From JAHEEL01 sp963715255 (GTDB lineage Bacteria > Actinomycetota > Acidimicrobiia > Spongiisociales > UBA5794): 64,000 bases of DNA. A model generated the notes under the pieces. That model made no database searches. It saw only the letters and a program-made list of their open reading frames with translations, and was not told the origin of the DNA. The position numbers were made by a program, and so were the translations under genes. The stretch lies in contig CAVQRN010000002.1 in the NCBI GenBank assembly GCA_963715255.1, positions 310,001 to 374,000 of the forward strand. The letters run 5' to 3'. Shown piece by piece: positions 45,787-55,157 of the stretch (position 1 is the first letter of the stretch; the number at the start of each line of letters is the position of its first letter).

Positions 45787-45920
45787 GCTCCCGCACCCGC
45801 TCCCGGGGTAGCGCTCATGTCCCGCGCTCTGGCCGTCGCGACGCAGTGCGGCCGGGCAATGCTGTCGCGACCGGCGACAGCCACACGGACTCGCGTGGCC
45901 ACCTTCTGTATTTGATGCAT
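45783..45920 (-). CDS. Possible 45-residue leader peptide
   Basis: A short frame (MHQIQKVATRVRVAVAGRDS...) that ends by overlapping the 14-heme gene start (ATGA). No family, weak ribosome site and arginine-rich composition. It may only be a translational lead-in or chance. Confidence 0.25.
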   Translation of the reverse strand: MHQIQKVATRVRVAVAGRDSIARPHCVATARARDMSATPGAGAGA

Positions 45921-46148
45921 CGCTGACGTCCTATCTCCGCTCGATGCGCTCTCGCCCACGCCTCGTTGTGATCCAACGGTATTCACCCTGACCAAGGGGC
46001 TGTAGGGCCGAACGGCCGAATTCCTTGGACACCGGGCCGAAGGCGCGACGAGGCGCTTCCTGCCAGCCCGGACGATCGTCATCCGAATCAGAATCCCTGC
46101 CACCCTCGGAGCCGGCGTTGCGTGCACAAGCTTGATCGTCGGCTCCTC

Positions 46149-47717
46149 CTAGTACCCCTCGTTTTCGTTATGACACCCAGTGCAGTTGATTTCCTGCCAC
46201 TGCTCACCGATGTCGACCGGGTGAACGAATTCGAGGCCGGTGATGTTCTGATCCAGTTCGCCGAGGTCGTCCGACGGTCCCTGCGCCACGATGGTGTGAC
46301 ATGAGTCGCAGTCTTTTGTGATGGTCGTGCCTGCCTCATCGACCATGCCGGATCCGTGACACCGGAAGCACCCCTCGTTCACGAAGTGACTCAGGTTGTT
46401 GACATGTGCCCGGTAGTCGGTCTTCATCTCGGGGAAGAAGTTCCTGCGGTAGATCTCGACCAGCGTGTCGCTGGCCTTCTCGATCTCGCCAGAGAATTCA
46501 TCGAAACGATCGGGGTACGTGTCCCGGTAGTAGGCGGCGAGTGTGGTTCGAATCGCCTCCTCTGCCTCGTCCTGAGTGTCATATGGGGCGTTCAGCAGCT
46601 CGAGCCCGAACCGCCGAACATACGGCAGATCTTGGGAGATGGTCCCGCTTGCCATCTCATTGTTGATGGCAACCGCAGGCGGTAGGAACTTGTGGCTTGG
46701 CCGGTTGTGGCAATCGACGCAGTCGAAGACGCGAAGCTCCTGCTCGAAGCTCTCCGGATCCGAATACTGGAGGTTGGGATCCGCGAAGACGCTGACAGAG
46801 CCGTCATCACGCGTCACGCGCACCCACGGGATCTCCTGTCGCTGGTCGTCGACCGCGAGATATTCGATCGTCTTCCCAGCGAGCATATGCCAGTGAATGC
46901 CGTCGCTCCCGGCATCCTGTGTCCCTGCAGCTCCGCCCACATTGACGGCAAGTTCGACGGTCCACGGCGAGTTCGCTTCGTCAGATCGGTAGTAGTGCTG
47001 CGTGACCAGCTTGCGCCCGTAGAACTGGCTGGGCCAGTGGCACTGCTCACAGGTCTGCTGCGCAGGCCGGAGGCTCTCAACCGGGGTCTTGATCGGTCGG
47101 TCGTACGTGTTGGTCGCCGTCTTGACGACCTGCCGGATCCCGTCGATCTTCGACCGGACCCAGAATGATGCCCCCGACCCGATATGGCATTCGGCGCACA
47201 GCACCTGCGCGTGCGGCGAGTTCTGGTACGTCGTGTTCTCGGGTCCCATGACCGTGTGACACGTCTCCCCGCAGAACGCCACAGAGTCCGTCGTTTCGTA
47301 CCCTTTAAAACCCGCCCATCCGGTTCCGATCAGAATCACGGCGCCGAGACCAAGGAAGAGCCACAGGCTCCGCATGTACCTCGGACTGGACGGCTCGATG
47401 CGAAGGTTGAAGCGCACGTTCTCGCCTCGATCCCTCGCGTTCATCACCTGCAGGCGAATCGCCAGCAGGAACAGAATCAGGCCGACGATCGCGACGGCGG
47501 GAACGGCGAAGTACGTGACGAGCGATCGATAGGCGTTCTCAGAACCCGACGTGATGTCGACGACGACCATCAGGACGAAAGCAAGGGTGCCGCCGAGCAC
47601 CAGAGCTCCACCTACGGCAGCGAGGGGATGGCGGTACAGGCTCCTCGCTTCGACCGAAGGCTCGGAGGGTGGCGTCTCAGAGGGCATCGGGTCGGTCGGT
47701 GGTTCTTCGTTCCCCAC
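46149..47717 (-). CDS. NapC/NrfH-like 7-heme membrane cytochrome
   Basis: 522 residues. Three hydrophobic segments precede the hemes (about 34-56, 68-88 and 118-138). The heme motifs are one CxxxCH (FCGETCHTVMGPE) and six CxxCH: CAECH, CEQCH, CVDCH, CFRCH, CDSCH and CTGCH. CGxTCHxVMxPE with a following SPHA is typical of NapC/NirT-like quinol dehydrogenases, which feed periplasmic partners. Here the family domain is extended by about 250 residues with extra hemes. Together with the b-type protein next upstream, it probably takes electrons from the quinone pool. Confidence 0.85.
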   Translation of the reverse strand: MGNEEPPTDPMPSETPPSEPSVEARSLYRHPLAAVGGALVLGGTLAFVLMVVVDITSGSENAYRSLVTYFAVPAVAIVGLILFLLAIRLQVMNARDRGENVRFNLRIEPSSPRYMRSLWLFLGLGAVILIGTGWAGFKGYETTDSVAFCGETCHTVMGPENTTYQNSPHAQVLCAECHIGSGASFWVRSKIDGIRQVVKTATNTYDRPIKTPVESLRPAQQTCEQCHWPSQFYGRKLVTQHYYRSDEANSPWTVELAVNVGGAAGTQDAGSDGIHWHMLAGKTIEYLAVDDQRQEIPWVRVTRDDGSVSVFADPNLQYSDPESFEQELRVFDCVDCHNRPSHKFLPPAVAINNEMASGTISQDLPYVRRFGLELLNAPYDTQDEAEEAIRTTLAAYYRDTYPDRFDEFSGEIEKASDTLVEIYRRNFFPEMKTDYRAHVNNLSHFVNEGCFRCHGSGMVDEAGTTITKDCDSCHTIVAQGPSDDLGELDQNITGLEFVHPVDIGEQWQEINCTGCHNENEGY

Positions 47718-47847
47718 TAGAGCCCTCCTTGGTGCCGGAATCCTAGCAACGTTCCCTCAGGCGGTTTCGAGACATGCGCTCGCGTGATGCGCCCGAGAAC
47801 ATTCGCGCTCGCACCGTGCCGGTCGATGATCGATGCCACACCGAGCC

Positions 47848-48753
47848 CTACGGTTCGACCGTCGGCGGAGCGGCGTCCGCCGACGGGGGCACGGTTGCCG
47901 GAGCGTATGGCGTGTAGACCTCGGAGCCGGAGGGCGGAGGAGTAACGGTCGTGATCGCGCCCTCCTGGTAGGACAGGAACAGCAGGACGGACGCCGCCGC
48001 CAGAATGACGATGGCCCCGTACACCGGGAAGAAGATCCGCCGCCTCCGGCGCAACGTCTCCGGCGGAATCGTGATCGTCCTCTCACCGGATCTGATCGCC
48101 TCGAGTTCTAGTCGATGCTCCTCGTACATCTCCTCCTCGGTCAGATACCCGGTGAACATCGACCGATTGAAAGGCTGCACGTAGACGAAGTACATGTGCC
48201 ATACGAGGATCGCCAACACCGCCAGGATCGCTTCCCCACCGTGAGCGGCCTTCGCCGCCGGGATGAGTTCGCCGGGAAGAATCTCAGTCGTTGCGATCGG
48301 ATTCCACATCATGAGGCCCGTCACGGCCATAAGAACCGTGCCCCAGATGATCGACCAGTACTCCGCCTTCTCGGCGAACGTGAACTTCCCCTGATGCGGC
48401 GGATCGGGTCGAAGGTTGAGGTTGAACGAGACAGATCGCATGGCGGCGCGGACGTCGTTGAACCCGGGAAGCATGTGACGGCCGGTCCGCTTGACGAAGA
48501 AGCGATACCCGGCCGTGCCCAAGTGGTACGCCGTCGCGATCAGCGCCGCGACGGCGAGCGACCGGTGGATGAACCGAGTGCTATTGATCCCGCCCAGGCC
48601 GGTGATGATGACTTTCGGGAACCATGACTCCGACCATGTCTGCACCAGTCCAGTGATGGCCAGGCCGGTGAACACGACGACCTGAACCCAGTGTTCGAGG
48701 CGGTCCGAGAGGGAGAACCTGGGGTATCGACGCTGGGCGGAGTCGTCAGACAC
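47848..48753 (-). CDS. Membrane cytochrome b (formate dehydrogenase gamma/b561-like)
   Basis: 301 residues with four core helices and conserved histidines: SDRLEHWVQVVVFTGLAITG, RFIHRSLAVAALIATAYH, AAHGGEAILAVLAILVWHMYF. This is the four-helix cytochrome b of formate dehydrogenase gamma/nickel-hydrogenase type that exchanges electrons between quinone and partner cytochromes. A fifth helix and a Pro/Thr/Ala tail follow. The start overlaps the 9-heme gene by 8 bases, so the two proteins probably form one complex. Confidence 0.85.
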   Translation of the reverse strand: MSDDSAQRRYPRFSLSDRLEHWVQVVVFTGLAITGLVQTWSESWFPKVIITGLGGINSTRFIHRSLAVAALIATAYHLGTAGYRFFVKRTGRHMLPGFNDVRAAMRSVSFNLNLRPDPPHQGKFTFAEKAEYWSIIWGTVLMAVTGLMMWNPIATTEILPGELIPAAKAAHGGEAILAVLAILVWHMYFVYVQPFNRSMFTGYLTEEEMYEEHRLELEAIRSGERTITIPPETLRRRRRIFFPVYGAIVILAAASVLLFLSYQEGAITTVTPPPSGSEVYTPYAPATVPPSADAAPPTVEP

Positions 48754-49838
48754 TCTGCACTGCCTTTCTTCTCCGCCGGCGGCCGGTGACGTCGATGGTG
48801 ATGTAGATCAGCATTCCACCGATCACGACCGGAATGACGATCCGGTAGAACAGTCTCACGTAGTACACGATCGGCCACTCGGCGGGACTCGCCGAGTAGT
48901 GACTCATCCAGGCCTCCGGGAAGGCGGCGTCCGCGTTCGGGTGGCAATTCTGGCACGTTGTCAGGAGATTCTCTTTCGCCACCGTGCTGCCTGCCTCGTC
49001 CGCCGATTGAATGTCATGTACGCCGTGACACGAGATGCACACAGGAGCGTTGGTGGCCTGGTCGGGTGTGATCTCCTGGAACAGCGTGATGGTCCTCCCG
49101 TGGAAGTCCGCCACATACGTGCTGAACACATCGGTCTTGATCCCGTACTTGCCCATCAACTCCTCGTCCGCATGACAGGAGGCACAGATCTCAGGAGAGA
49201 AGAGGTGAAACGTTCCACGACTCGGTCCCGCGATCTCGTGGACGCCGTGACAGTCGGTGCACGTGGGCACATCGGGATTTCCTTCGGTCAGCGCACTCCC
49301 GTGGACGCTCTCGGTATATTGGTCGTAGATCTCCGCATGGCAGGACCGGCACGTCTCCGGGATCGCCGTGTGGCTGATCGGGGGATCCGTCGTGTAGTGC
49401 GGGTCGTGACAGTCCGAACAGACCGCCGCCTGGTCGTTGCCGTCCTCTCGAGCCTGAGCGTGAACGCTGTCTTCGATGACCACCTGCTCGCGATGGCACA
49501 CGATGCACGCCTCGGATTTCCGAATCGCATACTCACGACTGTTGTCGAAGGAAGGAGAGTCGTGCGGAATGGCGGTGATCTCCGTGTGACAGAACACGCA
49601 CTTCATGTTCCACTCGGCGTGGATCGATCGGTTCCATTGATCCTCGTCGATGGTGGAGATCGAGATCCTCACCCGACGGGAGTTCCGTGGAGAATCCCGG
49701 TTCGGAGTGGCACTCCAGGCAGGTTGCATTGTCCCACTCAACGGCGACCTGAGCGCTTGCCCGGCACGTGGATCCCACTCCGAGAGCAAGCAACACGGCG
49801 GCGAAGATGAGAAGGTTCCTGACCGTTCGATTCACCAT
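48746..49838 (-). CDS. 9-heme c-type cytochrome with C-terminal anchor (frameshifted)
   Basis: About 364 residues after repair. Signal peptide (LLIFAAVLLALGVGSTCRASA), CLECH, then a frame change near 49667, after which CVFCH, CIVCH, CSDCH, CRSCH, CTDCH, CASCH, CISCH and CQNCH follow. Near the C-terminus is one helix (IVIPVVIGGMLIYITIDV) with a basic end, so the hemes face outside. The ATG at 49838 has GAGGGG 2-3 bases upstream. It is first gene of the cytochrome run and is read into the cytochrome b. Confidence 0.85.
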
Positions 49839-50275
49839 CGCCCCTCTGACTCGGCTACACCGTTCGGCAGTCAAACCGTTGCCCGACGAGACGACGGGCT
49901 CAGCGTACGCTGAGTCACTCAGACCATTCATACGAGGACCGGCGACATCTCGGCCTATCTCTTGCCGTGCGGTGCCCATCACAGGACAGACGACGGCAAA
50001 CCACTAGGGACTAACGGCCTATTGTCCGCGCCATCGGACCCTTCGACGCCGACGCTGCAACGCCGGGATACCCGTCTACGCCCGCGAAGGAGACCGTGGG
50101 AGTGGTGTTCGGCGGTCGGGACCTTTTCGCGCCGACCTCAATGCGGCCGCCGCCGCGGCCGCCCAGCGGCGTTCTTCAGCCCGCGCGAGCACGACGACTC
50201 CCTCAAAGTCGGAATACCCCTAGGGGTATTATGGTTCACATTCCGAGACCGCCATCGAAACGGAGTTCAAAGAAC
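49839..50275. promoter_or_regulatory. Divergent intergenic region, cytochrome operon and thioredoxin
   Basis: A 437-base non-coding stretch between the 9-heme cytochrome (minus) and thioredoxin (plus). It contains the CsoR/CstR-type operator annotated separately and must hold promoters for both directions. No other structure or small gene stands out. Confidence 0.5.
50213..50230. promoter_or_regulatory. CsoR/RcnR/CstR-type operator, perfect 18-bp palindrome
   Basis: AATACCCCTAGGGGTATT, a perfect dyad with the C4-TA-G4 core that CsoR/CstR-family repressors recognise. A TATTAT -10-like hexamer (50227-50232) overlaps its right edge, so a bound repressor would block the thioredoxin promoter. The regulator gene is not in the window. 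Confidence 0.65.
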
Positions 50276-50689
50276 ATGGCAACCGTCAACCTGACCAAGG
50301 ACACCTTCGAGAAGACCATCCTCGACGCCGACATCGTGCTCGTCGATTTCTGGGCCGAATGGTGCGGTCCGTGCAAGATGTTCGGCCCCACCTTCGAGAA
50401 GGTGTCAGAGCAATACCCCGAAATCACGTTCGCCAAGGTGGACACCGAGGCGGAGCAAGAACTCGCCGGGTATTTCCAGATCCGATCGATTCCGACGCTG
50501 ATGGCCTTCAAGGAGCAGATCGGTGTCTTCTCCCAGCCGGGTGCGCTCCCTGAGGACGCCCTCACCGACCTCATCTCCCAGATCGAAAGCCTCGACATGG
50601 ACGCCGTTCGCAAGGAGATCGAGAGTGACGGCGACACCCACGAGCACGACCACGACCACACCACAACCACGACCACACGGACAGCGTAG
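50276..50689 (+). CDS. Thioredoxin with histidine-rich C-terminal tail
   Basis: 137 residues, cytoplasmic. DFWAEWCGPCKMFGP is the canonical active site and RSIPTLMAF carries the cis-Pro. After the normal thioredoxin end come 30 extra residues finishing HEHDHDHTTTTTTRTA, a likely metal-binding tail. Upstream is a CsoR/CstR-type palindrome at the promoter, so expression may respond to copper or to persulfide/sulfane sulfur. The start follows GGAG at 13 bases; no better ATG exists. It is followed by a strong terminator. Confidence 0.9.
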   Translation: MATVNLTKDTFEKTILDADIVLVDFWAEWCGPCKMFGPTFEKVSEQYPEITFAKVDTEAEQELAGYFQIRSIPTLMAFKEQIGVFSQPGALPEDALTDLISQIESLDMDAVRKEIESDGDTHEHDHDHTTTTTTRTA

Positions 50690-50710
50690 TCGGGACTGTT
50701 CGAAGACAGC

Positions 50711-50743
50711 GAAGCGGCCCGGGGAATCTCCCTGGGCCGCTTC
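50711..50743 (+). terminator. Terminator after thioredoxin
   Basis: A 15-bp stem (GAAGCGGCCC-G-GGGA / TCCC-T-GGGCCGCTTC, one G-T pair) with a 3-base loop, followed by TCTCGTCT, 21 bases after the stop. Confidence 0.8.
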
Positions 50744-50807
50744 TCTCGTCTCAGCAGCGGAGTAGCTGAGTAGCGGAGAGAGATCCTCGCCGACCGTCGA
50801 CCGGATC

Positions 50808-50853
50808 GGCTACTCGGCTACTCGGCTACTCGGCTACTCCGCTACTCGACTAC
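50808..50853. repeat. GGCTACTC octamer array
   Basis: Five to six head-to-tail copies of GGCTACTC or close variants, just before the 3' end of the DUF2007 gene. An inverted partner (AGCGGAGTAGCTGAGTAGCGGAG, 50756-50778) lies 30 bases upstream. The region is between convergent genes, after the thioredoxin terminator. Confidence 0.75.
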
Positions 50854-51059
50854 TTGTTCACCAAATCCACGATCAACCGTTGTGCTTCGTCCAGGTGCTG
50901 GCGTTCGACCATCACGTTGAGGCGGTAGGCGCCGACCATGCCGGGCTCGGTAATCACCGACGCGGGAATGTCCGCTTCAAGCAGACGCCCCCATGCCTCG
51001 TCGGCGACGTCACGGTCGGTGAACAGGGCAGCCGCTACCAGGTCGTCGGGTTTCGCCAT
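50850..51059 (-). CDS. DUF2007-like putative signal-transducing protein
   Basis: 69 residues: LVAAALFTDRDVADEAWGRLLEADIPASV and the ERQHLDEAQRLI end resemble the small ferredoxin-like fold of DUF2007 proteins, thought to be PII-like signal proteins. The ATG at 51059 overlaps the TldE stop (TGATG). Confidence 0.6.
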   Translation of the reverse strand: MAKPDDLVAAALFTDRDVADEAWGRLLEADIPASVITEPGMVGAYRLNVMVERQHLDEAQRLIVDLVNK

Positions 51060-52390
51060 CAGCCCTCCGCTCCTCCGGTGAAGTTCCACGATGCGAGGTG
51101 CATCGTCGGCACATACATGAGGCCAGGGGCGAACTCCGAGTCTGCGAATCGGGCATCGTTTCCGAGGCCCAGAATCGTGTCCTCACCCAACGCATCGACG
51201 AACGACTGGGTGAAACGCATGTTGGTCGCCGCGCCGGTGATCCGGCCGTTCTCGATCATGAACGTCCCGTTTCTGGTCAACCCGGTCACGACCATTGTCT
51301 TCGGGTCGAGGATGCGGCAGTAGTTGAAGGTCGAGACATAGATTCCACGCTCGACGCCGGAGATCAACTCGTCGACCGATCGGTCTCCCCCTCCCACGAA
51401 AACGTTGGTAGGAACAGGTCCCCATCCCTCGGATCCGGGGATGCTGTTCCCGGTCGAAGCGACGCCGAACTTCTTCGCCGTCTTGCGGCTGTGAGCGAAC
51501 GGCGCGGGTCACACCGTCGGTGACCAGTTCGAGACGACCTTTTGGTGTCCCTTCGGTGTCGAAGGGGACGCCCATCGCCCGCGGATCGGTGACGTCATCC
51601 CACATCTGGAACTGCTCATCGAATTGCCGCGATCCAAGGTCGACGAACGACTGTCCTTCGGAGAGCATCTTTCCGTTGAATCCGTAGAAACCGAGGAACA
51701 CCGCAAGTGTTCCCACGGCATCAGGAGCCAGAATCACTTCGTACTCCCCCGGTTTGGCGTCGAAGGGGGTCGCCGAGTCGATCGCGCGCTGCGCTGCGAC
51801 CGCACCGACTGCGGCACCGTCAGATCTCCGATCGCGACCGACGCGGCGTGACCGGAGCCGGCCGACGTCCCGGTCTGATGGATCCCGTCGATGATCGCCG
51901 AAGTACTCCGTCCCGAAACGACGTGACCGGCCGAGTTGGCGAACGCCACCGACTGTCCTTCGGTCTGGCAGTACCCGGCTGCGAGCAGTCCGTTGCCTGC
52001 GTCGACGAATGCCTTGACGAGTTCGGCTCGCGCATCCGGCGATGCGTCATAGGTCGCGTCGTCCGCGTGCTCGATCGCCGGCAGCGATACGGGAGCGGTA
52101 ACGCTCGCCCAGTCATCGTCCACCGGCTGCATCGTCGCGGTCTCGAGTGCGGCGCCGACGAACGCGGCGAGAGCGTCGTCACCCGTCGCCGTGGTCTTCG
52201 AAGATGCAACACGGCCGTCGATCGCGACGCGAAGGCTCACGGCTTCCCCCTCTTCTGCCACATTCTGATGGATGAACGAATTGGCGAATCGGGTCAGCGC
52301 CAGGTTCCCGGTAGAGGCAAGCACTTCGGCCTCGGCGCGGTCTCCGACGAGGTCCAGAATCTGTTCGGTGAGTTGAGTCTCTCTGCTCAT
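51059..52390 (-). CDS. TldE/PmbA-like metalloprotease subunit (two frameshifts)
   Basis: About 444 residues once repaired. The N-terminal domain runs from MSRETQLTEQILDLVGDRA. A one-base-type shift is near 51822 (after VAIGDL) and a two-base-type shift near 51500. The segments between read cleanly: EVILAPDAVGTLAVFLGFYG and FGVASTGNSIPGSEGWGP, ending NFTGGAEG. TldE is the non-catalytic partner that forms a heterodimer with TldD to degrade unfolded or modified peptides. The start overlaps the TldD stop (ATGA). Confidence 0.82.
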
Positions 52391-53826
52391 CCTCGCACCC
52401 CCACCCGCACGTTGCTTGAATCTCGCCGGTGCCGCCGAGTGTCCGGTGTGCGCGACCTGCATCGGCTGGCCCTTGCCGCAATTCGGCGTCCCCAGTGAAC
52501 CCACTCGTCGCCTCCGGCGAGCCGGTCGAGGCTCGCCCAGAACACGGGGCCGATGCCGGTGTAGGTTGGATTCTTGAGCATCCGACCCAGCTTCCCGTCT
52601 TTGACCTCCCACGCGATCTCTGTCCCGAACTGGAAATTGAGGCGTTTGTCGTCGATCGACCACGAGCGGTTCGTCGACATGTACACGCCGTTCTTCGTGT
52701 CAGCGATGATCTCCTCGAGTGACGAGTCACCGGGCAGGATTCCGACGTTGGTCATCCGAACCATCGGCAGCCGGTTGTACCCGTCGGCCCGCACCATGCC
52801 GCCCGGAGGGAGTCCTGCCATAGCCGCAGAGTCACGACCAGAGAGAACCCCGACCCAGGTGCCGTTCTTGACGATATCGACCGGCTGTGCCCTTGTCCCC
52901 TCATCGTCGTAGCCGAACGTGCCGAGAGCGCCGGGGATCGTGGCGTCTGCGGTGATGTTCATCAGCTCCGATCCGAACTTGAACGTGCCGAGCTTTGGGA
53001 GTTGAAGATGCGACGTGCCGGCGAACGCTGCTTCCCATCCCAGGATCCGGTCGAGTTCGATGGCATGACCGACCGACTCGTGGATCTGGAGCGCAAGTTG
53101 GGACCCTTCCAGGATGAGATCGGTCTCCTGTTCCTCCATCTCATCTGCTGCGAGCAGGGCCGCTGCCTCTTCGCCGATTCGTCCGGCGTTACCAGCGAAG
53201 TCCCACTTGCGGATGACCTCGTAGCCGCCGGTCTCGTACTGGCCAAACGACTGCGGGTAGGAACGCCGCTGGCTTTCGCTCTCGCCGAGTGCCGTGGCAT
53301 CGATCCCGCCGCCCGACTCGACGAGGTGCTGGTGGATGCGGTGACCTTGGGACGATACGAACCACTTGTCGGTGTCGTAGAAGGTGAGATTGCCGGTTGC
53401 GATGGCGATCCCCTCGACCTCCTGCATCGTCTTCGTTGCACCGATCAACAGGTCGACCTTCTCCGAGAGAGGCACCGTGAACGGATCTTCGACGTATGGC
53501 GTCTGGTAGGTGTCCTGAACCACGTCGACGTCGGCGAACTGCATGGGATCGCCGGGGACCGTGGCAGAGGCGCGAGCGATCTCTGCGGCCCTCTCGCCGG
53601 CGACGATCGCCGCCCGGAGCGAGAGATCGGCAGTGGCGAAGAAGCCCCACGAGGATCCGATGAGCGCCCGAACACCGACACCCGCCTGCTCCGTGCGCTC
53701 GAGTGATTGCACCGCCTGGTTCTGCACATCGATCGACTCTTGCTTGGAAATGACGACCCGTGCGTCGGCGTAGGTGGCTCCTGCGGCGAGGGCGCTTTCA
53801 ACTGCTGCTGTGGCATATTCGAACAT
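52387..53826 (-). CDS. tldD: TldD metalloprotease subunit (two frameshifts near the end)
   Basis: About 480 residues. The zinc site is intact: LQIHESVGHAIELDRILG (HExxxH) with the distal CGKGQPMQVAHTG cysteine region. Near 52490 one G of a G-run is missing (HWG to TPNCGKGQ), and near 52418 the frame returns to reach the usual SNVRVGVRG end. With TldE it cleaves peptides, for example in maturation of ribosomally made products or toxin degradation. The ATG at 53826 has a TAGCCT 7 bases upstream and may be leaderless. Confidence 0.88.
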   Translation of the reverse strand: MFEYATAAVESALAAGATYADARVVISKQESIDVQNQAVQSLERTEQAGVGVRALIGSSWGFFATADLSLRAAIVAGERAAEIARASATVPGDPMQFADVDVVQDTYQTPYVEDPFTVPLSEKVDLLIGATKTMQEVEGIAIATGNLTFYDTDKWFVSSQGHRIHQHLVESGGGIDATALGESESQRRSYPQSFGQYETGGYEVIRKWDFAGNAGRIGEEAAALLAADEMEEQETDLILEGSQLALQIHESVGHAIELDRILGWEAAFAGTSHLQLPKLGTFKFGSELMNITADATIPGALGTFGYDDEGTRAQPVDIVKNGTWVGVLSGRDSAAMAGLPPGGMVRADGYNRLPMVRMTNVGILPGDSSLEEIIADTKNGVYMSTNRSWSIDDKRLNFQFGTEIAWEVKDGKLGRMLKNPTYTGIGPVFWASLDRLAGGDEWVHWGRRIAARASRCRSRTPDTRRHRRDSSNVRVGVRG

Positions 53827-53961
53827 GGAGTCCAGGCTAGCGACCACACGCGTGGTGTCTGGCGTTGATACGGGCGGGATATCGTCCGGATCAACGCCGG
53901 AGTCCAGGGGGCTCGCAGGACACGACTTGCATCTGCTCCACCGACCGCGGAGACTGCGGAG

Positions 53962-55157
53962 ATGGACCGGGAACGCACGTTCGAACTGACCCGCCGATAC
54001 CTCAACGCCGGGAAGATCGAGACCTATGAACGCTACGGGTTCGATGCCGTGATGGGCCGGCGCGAGGGCATCCCGGTTCTGGGACGCGTACGACGACCGA
54101 TCGTGGATCAACTGTCACTGCAACGGAGGCGTCTTCAACCTTGGGCACCGCAACCCGGCGGTGCTTGCCGCCGTGCAGGCTTCCCTCGAGGATCGAGACA
54201 TCGGAAACCATCATCTCCCGGCGCCATCCCGAGCAGAACTCGCTCGTCGCCTCGTCGCCACGACCAACGGCGTACTGCCCGGTGTGGTGTTCGGCGTGTC
54301 GGGAGGAGAGGCCAACGACCTCGCCATCAAGGCCACCCGGGCCGCGACGGGACGTATCGGGATCGTCTCGGCCACCGGCGGCTTCCACGGTCACACCGGC
54401 CTGTCCCTCGCGGCAGGCGACGCCGAGTACCGGACACCGTTCGGCCCGAACCTACCCGGCTTCATGCAGGATGCCATCAACGACGTCGATGCCATGGAAG
54501 CCGCGATCGACGGAGACACGGCAGCCGTCATCCTCGAGCCGGTACCAGCAACCCTGGGCATGCCGATCCCCGACCCCGAGTACTTGCCCACGGTGCAGCA
54601 GCTCTGTCGCGAACGGGGAACGAAGCTGATCCTCGATGAGGTGCAAACCGGTCTGGGACGGACCGGCAGGATGTGGGCGTACGAGAACTGGGGCCTCGAG
54701 CCGGATGTGCGTCGTCACGGGGAAGGGCCTCTCCGGTGGCATCTACCCGATCTCCGCCACACTCATGACTCGCGAGATCCACTCGCTCTTCGACACCCAT
54801 CCGTTCACCCATATCTCGACCTTCGGGGGTGCCGAACCGGGTGCAGCCGCTGCACTGGCGGTGCTGGATCTCGTGGAAGCACCAGGGTTCCTTCAGCACG
54901 TCACCGGCCTCGAACAGCGTTTCGTGTCGGGACTCAACGACATGCCGTTCACCGTCCGGCATCTCGGCCTGATGATGGCTCTCGCGTTCCCCGTACCCGA
55001 TGCGGGAATGGTCGCGTCGAAGATGCTCTTCGACGCCGGACTGTTCGCGATCTACGCCAATAACGACACGTCGGTCCTCCAGTTCCTCCCGCCGCTCGTC
55101 ACCTCCGAGGACGAGACCGACGAGATCATCGGCGTCATCCGATCGGTCTTCGGATGA
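53962..55157 (+). CDS. Class III PLP-dependent aminotransferase (two frameshifts)
   Basis: About 399 residues when repaired. Blocks in order: MDRERTFELTRRYLNAGK; after a shift near 54076, INCHCNGGVFNLGHRNPAV and FGVSGGEANDLAIKA; then ATGGFHGHTG and LILDEVQTGLGRTG; after a second shift near 54705, VVTGKGLSGGIYP (the Lys forms the PLP Schiff base) and FGGAEPGAAAAL. Class III enzymes move amino groups between omega-amino acids and 2-oxo acids. The substrate is unknown. The stop overlaps the next gene (ATGA), so the pair is functionally linked. Confidence 0.85.
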
